This document shows, piece by piece, positions 60,464 to 64,000 of a stretch of 64,000 bases of DNA (the first letter of the stretch is position 1; every line of letters starts with the position of its first letter). This DNA comes from Adiantum capillus-veneris (lineage: Eukaryota; Streptophyta; Polypodiopsida; Polypodiales; Pteridaceae), in NCBI GenBank assembly GCA_014529385.2, contig CM043945.1:140840241-140904240 (forward strand), in the 5' to 3' direction. A program made the position numbers and the translations under genes. The notes below the pieces were generated by a model. That model was not told the origin of the DNA and ran no database searches. It worked only from the letters and a program-made list of their open reading frames with translations.

Positions 60464-60979
60464 CTTGTTAAGGAAAAGAGCATTCAATTTTCAAAGTCAC
60501 AAATCTATTTTATTTCCGTAAAAGGTATCATCAATTTACTGTCACAATGTACTATCGCACAAATAATTGAATTGGAAGGAAGTTTGGAGTACCCTAGGCA
60601 ATTAACGTTTATCACGATTCACAACAAAGGTTTGGAAGGTTTAATTGGAAATATATCTGTTGTACATAGAAGCTTGCTCCTTCGATAATGTAGGAGCAAC
60701 CACATGAGGTTGATGACTAGCTTTATTCTGTCATCTGAGGGATGATTTTAAAAAAATGTTCATATACTCAGTTTATGTTTTGTAAACTACTCAATAAAGT
60801 GGCTAGACTAAGAATACGAGAGACTAGACTAATGGTATAAGAGACTTGATTTTGTTGGTATACTTGCAATGCCCACCTCTCTAAGTTTTTCCACCACAAT
60901 ATATGCTCCACAGTTTTTAAGGCCCCCATATGAGGAGAAGCCAATGGTGCACATATATTTGGTGGATTCCAGCTATGCA
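60464..60979. other. Non-coding stretch
   Basis: Nothing recognisable. AT-rich. Confidence 0.4.
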
Positions 60980-61450
60980 CGCTGATGAGATCTCTATTTG
61001 TGATCGTGGGTGGTACGGAGCAAATTCAGGGCCAACTTTGGGGGCCTCGCCGGAATATTGCTTTACGCCGGAATATCTTGGCCGGACGAAGGCCAGAAGA
61101 CAATCGGAAAATGGCCGCCTGGTGGCCGGTGGTCCATTGTCTTTGGTCGGTGGTCGGTGGCCGATTTCTAGGAGGACTTGTCTACCCAAAAGCGGCTACA
61201 CATGGGCGCATGGGAGAGTCCTACTTGGACTTGGCTATCTAAGGGCCGCTGCACATGAGCGTTTAGAGGCTCCCTTACAACTATATAAGGAGGCCTTTTC
61301 ATGAGTATTTTGGTAGAATGGTGCGCACACTTGACGCACACAGCACATCCTTGTGTAAGGATTATTAGTCCCTTGTATTCACTTGCTCTAGTTGTCTAAA
61401 TCGCCATGTAAGCTCTACCTTGAGAGCGCATGGGTGGATGACGCCATCAA
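60980..61450 (+). promoter_or_regulatory. GC-rich island with TATA box (possible LTR)
   Basis: 61020-61260 is GC-rich (repeated GCCGG and GTGGCCGGTGG, GGTCGGTGGTCGG), unlike its AT-rich surroundings. It is followed by ACTATATAAGGAGG (TATA at about 61282-61289) and a leader-like stretch. The layout is that of an LTR U3/R region or a host promoter. No LTR partner was found. Confidence 0.35.
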
Positions 61451-62557
61451 TTTGTATAGTGTGCTAATCTAAACTTTTTGATTTGCCATTAATCTACTTT
61501 GCATCGTGTCTCTCTCTACTCTCCTTGCTACTAAATCCTTATTGTATTCCGCATTTCTTACAAATTCTAGAGGGTTCCTAATAGATGAATCAAATGTTGA
61601 TTAGATTGCGGTGCAAATTGCTTATTTTGGGTTGCAAGAATAGTTATGCTTAAAAAACAAAAGAATTTTTTATGTAGGTATATCACTAGTGGGCAGAGGT
61701 GACAAGTAGTTCATGAAGGCATTGGGATATGGCTACAAATGAATGTCTTAAAAAAGCAAAAAATACCTTTGTCCGTGTGTATTGTCCATTTCAATTTTTT
61801 TTGGCCTTGTTGATGACCATTTCTTATTAATAGTGAGAAAAAATTAAATTCAACAAAAAATAGAAAACTTTAAGGTTCTTGCAATTTAGTATTATACTTT
61901 CAACCTGGCTATCACCCTCTACACCTCTACAAAATATTTTTAAGTGCTTATCTAGAACATGAGGAGTTACTAATGACTATCACATGCAAAGGGCTCCTAT
62001 CGTCTTCTTCTTTGCCTAGTTCTAAATGCTAGAGAGGGAGGAGACTTTTGGAAATACCCCCCTCTCCTCTTCATGCTCCCTTCTAAAAAGAAAAAAGAAA
62101 ACCTGTTTCTGTCACAGCCATCATTGAGCTCCCTTTGGAAAAAGCAATCCCTCCTCTCTTTTTTTTCCATACTTACAATTGTGAGTTAATAGAATTTATA
62201 TTAACTCGATAAGAATACAATTTCCCTCAAGCATTACATGTGCCTTGAGGGGGCTAGGGTTCCATCAGAGAATTGTACACATAGGCGGAGAGCTTTGGTG
62301 TGACAGAGTTGCTGCCTGCTGGTGTCATCGCTAGATAGGGAGGAAGGGGCGAGGCTCCCCTCAAAAGCGTGAGTTTCATTTAGATCTTGATTCGCCTCCT
62401 TGTGGTGGCTTTGCGATGTGGGTTGGTGTCCATGTCTTTTTTCTGCTCCTCTGTAGAGATTGGATGATCATGGCGGTCCTTTGTGGAACGTCTTTTCGGT
62501 TTTAATTGCTTCTTGGCTGGTGAACTCTACATGGAAACGTGTGCACTAGTGATAGCG
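61451..62557. other. Non-coding stretch
   Basis: No ORF with a known domain and no repeat pair noticed. Confidence 0.4.
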
Positions 62558-62978
62558 GTGCCCCATTGGTGGAAACTTGGGTAGTTGGTGATGAGAACTT
62601 CGGGCCCCACCCTTTTGTCTATATTAGGTATGCATATAGGTATCTCATCACCAACTTGGGTAGTTGGTGATGAGGACTTCAGGCCCCACCCTTTTGTCTA
62701 TATTAGGTATGCATATTGGTATCTACTTTGATTGGCGATGGCTTCCCCTGTTTGGGTGGTCTACTAGTGCCCCATTGGTAGAAACTTGGGTAGTTGGTGA
62801 TGAGAACTTCAGGCCCCACCCTTTTGTCTATATTAGGTATGCATATAGGTATCTCATCACCAACTTGGGTAGTTGGTGATGAGGACTTCAGGCCCCACCC
62901 TTTTGTCTATATTAGGTATGCATATTGGTATCTACTTTGATTGGGGATGGCTTCCTCTGTTTGGGTGGTCTACTAGTG
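62558..62978. repeat. 209-bp tandem duplication with inner 79-bp repeat and hairpins
   Basis: The unit starting GTGCCCCATTGG begins at 62558 and 62767, and the third occurrence of its edge is at 62976. Within each unit ACTTGGGTAGTTGGTGATGAG occurs twice, 79 bases apart. CTCATCACCAAC/GTTGGTGATGAG form a perfect 12-bp hairpin at 62644-62674 and again at 62853-62883. The copies differ by only a few bases, so the duplication is recent. Confidence 0.9.
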
Positions 62979-63765
62979 TCTTGTATCCATGTATTTGTTG
63001 CTATTGTTTTGGCTTCTAATGCTTTTGTAGATGCTTTGGTGGTAGGATTTATATGTTACTGTGATGGCATGGCTCATTTTAAGCATGGCTAGTATTGTAA
63101 TTCTTTTTTCTATTCTAATATATATGATCCTCAATATTGTGAGTACTGCAAAAGAAAAAAGGACTTTAAAAAATAGTTCACAAGCACAAGAATCATACCA
63201 TAGAACAAATAAATGGATCTTATTGAAACAATAATATATAGAGTTTAACCATGATGCTACAATATGGGACCTCATCCTCTCATCCATGGTGCTCTCCATG
63301 ACACCTATAAGGGAATCAAATAAACAAACTAAGATGCAAATTTCAACTCCTATCCTCCCGCTGGCTTTGCATAAGAATAGAGCCAAATCCAATTACAAAG
63401 TCTAAAGACAAGCAGACTTCCCATGCATCTCTCATCTCTCCTCTCTATGGGGTTTTCTTGAATCCCTATTGGAGAGAGATTGTAATTAGGATGAACAATA
63501 AATGACTTCAACGGCTGTGCCACTTTTGGGTTAGAAATAGCAAGTGTTGGAAATCCTTTAATCACGTGGTTTCCCACTTTCAACTCCGACGGCATTGAGA
63601 AGCTATTTGTCAATAGGGTTGTAGAAGTCTTTGACAATGTTCTAATGCCCATTTTTCAATCTACTTTTGAGTGGAAAGCTTGGAAATGTCCCATAAGTAG
63701 CTGATTCTCTAAACCCCATACCAAGGGCATCTATCAAGTGTTAATTCATGAGGATGATCGGTTCA
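62979..63765. other. Stretch before the LINE fragment
   Basis: No recognised domain. It may hold more of the LINE, too decayed to read by eye. Confidence 0.35.
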
Positions 63766-63787
63766 CCCTTATAACAAGGAGTGGAAG

Positions 63788-64000
63788 AAGCAATGGTTGG
63801 AGGCTCGATGTGTAGAGGTCACAAGGAACATTTGGAATCTATAGTGGCCTTAGTTTATGAAGATATTTTTGTTGAAGGTCCTTTGGTGGACCTTGATGAC
63901 GACAAGCGTCAAGATTCAAGTGTGTGGTATTGGGCCTGATTTATGTTCAGGATGCAAATTGGCTAGCGAAGCCCTCAGACACCTTTTGATGGAATACTTG
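63788..64000 (+). pseudogene. LINE RT C-terminal zinc-binding (zf-RVT) fragment, runs off the edge
   Basis: From 63788 one frame, with two stops (about 63851 and 63857), reads K-Q-W-L-E-A-R, then F-M-K-I-F-L-L-K-V-L-W-W-T-L, then I-G-P-D-L-C-S-G-C-K and A-L-R-H-L-L-M-E. The order W..K.FLWK.L..LxT…C-x2-C…HL is that of the zinc-binding domain after the RT of plant LINEs. The third metal ligand and the end lie beyond the window or are lost. Confidence 0.55.

Noticed and set aside
63350-63652. Minus-strand 100-codon ORF before the LINE fragment
   Set aside because: No recognisable motif; could be chance. The plus-strand LINE reading nearby is better supported.

Overview
This window is almost wholly eukaryotic repeat DNA, and the element types point to a land plant: a Ty3/gypsy element with the extra plant-type (Tat clade) RNase H, a Ty1/copia element, a BED-finger hAT transposase relic, a LINE zinc-binding tail, long non-coding LTR elements, and dense CT/AG and CA microsatellites. 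Penelope-like element (PLE) reverse transcriptases are also present. They are unusual in seed plants outside conifers, so a fern, lycophyte or gymnosperm is a reasonable guess. The species cannot be fixed from the sequence, and no ordinary host gene can be called with confidence.

Layout. 30-7776: a complete, non-coding LTR element (E1, minus strand) with a perfect TCTTG target duplication. 7782-11170: non-coding sequence with a few exon-like islands and old repeats. 11200-38150: a head-to-tail array of four PLE units, all on the plus strand. Units 1 (11687-16680) and 2 (about 18200-24190) carry decayed RT genes, unit 3 (24195-25030) is internally deleted, and unit 4 keeps only its 5' region. 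Unit 4 is split twice, by a Tat-type Ty3/gypsy element (E2, 25664-34788) and by a 2.66 kb solo-LTR-like insert (35141-37798). Unit 1 supplies the uninterrupted version of both target sites.

38130-39170 is a dense simple-repeat zone. 40421-41960 is a hAT transposase relic. 42741-52740 is a minus-strand Ty1/copia element whose RNase H is split by a young nested LTR element (E3, 43699-49012; near-identical LTRs, GTCTG duplication). E3 carries one intact 507-codon ORF with a retropepsin-like domain and no RT or integrase. 54251-57183 looks like the inside of another minus-strand non-autonomous element (E4). It has an unrecognised ORF remnant and a leader built of roughly 285-bp repeats, each holding a 20-bp palindrome. 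57184-64000 is mostly non-coding, with microsatellites, two related hairpins (60238-60463), a GC-rich promoter-like island (60980-61300), a 209-bp tandem duplication (62558-62978) and a LINE fragment running off the right edge.

How the parts relate: E1, E3 and E4 share a primer-binding-site type (TGGCRCCRCTNCC...) and orientation. None encodes its own RT, so they probably depend on an autonomous partner elsewhere. The nesting gives relative ages: PLE array first, then E2 and the solo LTR within it; copia before E3.
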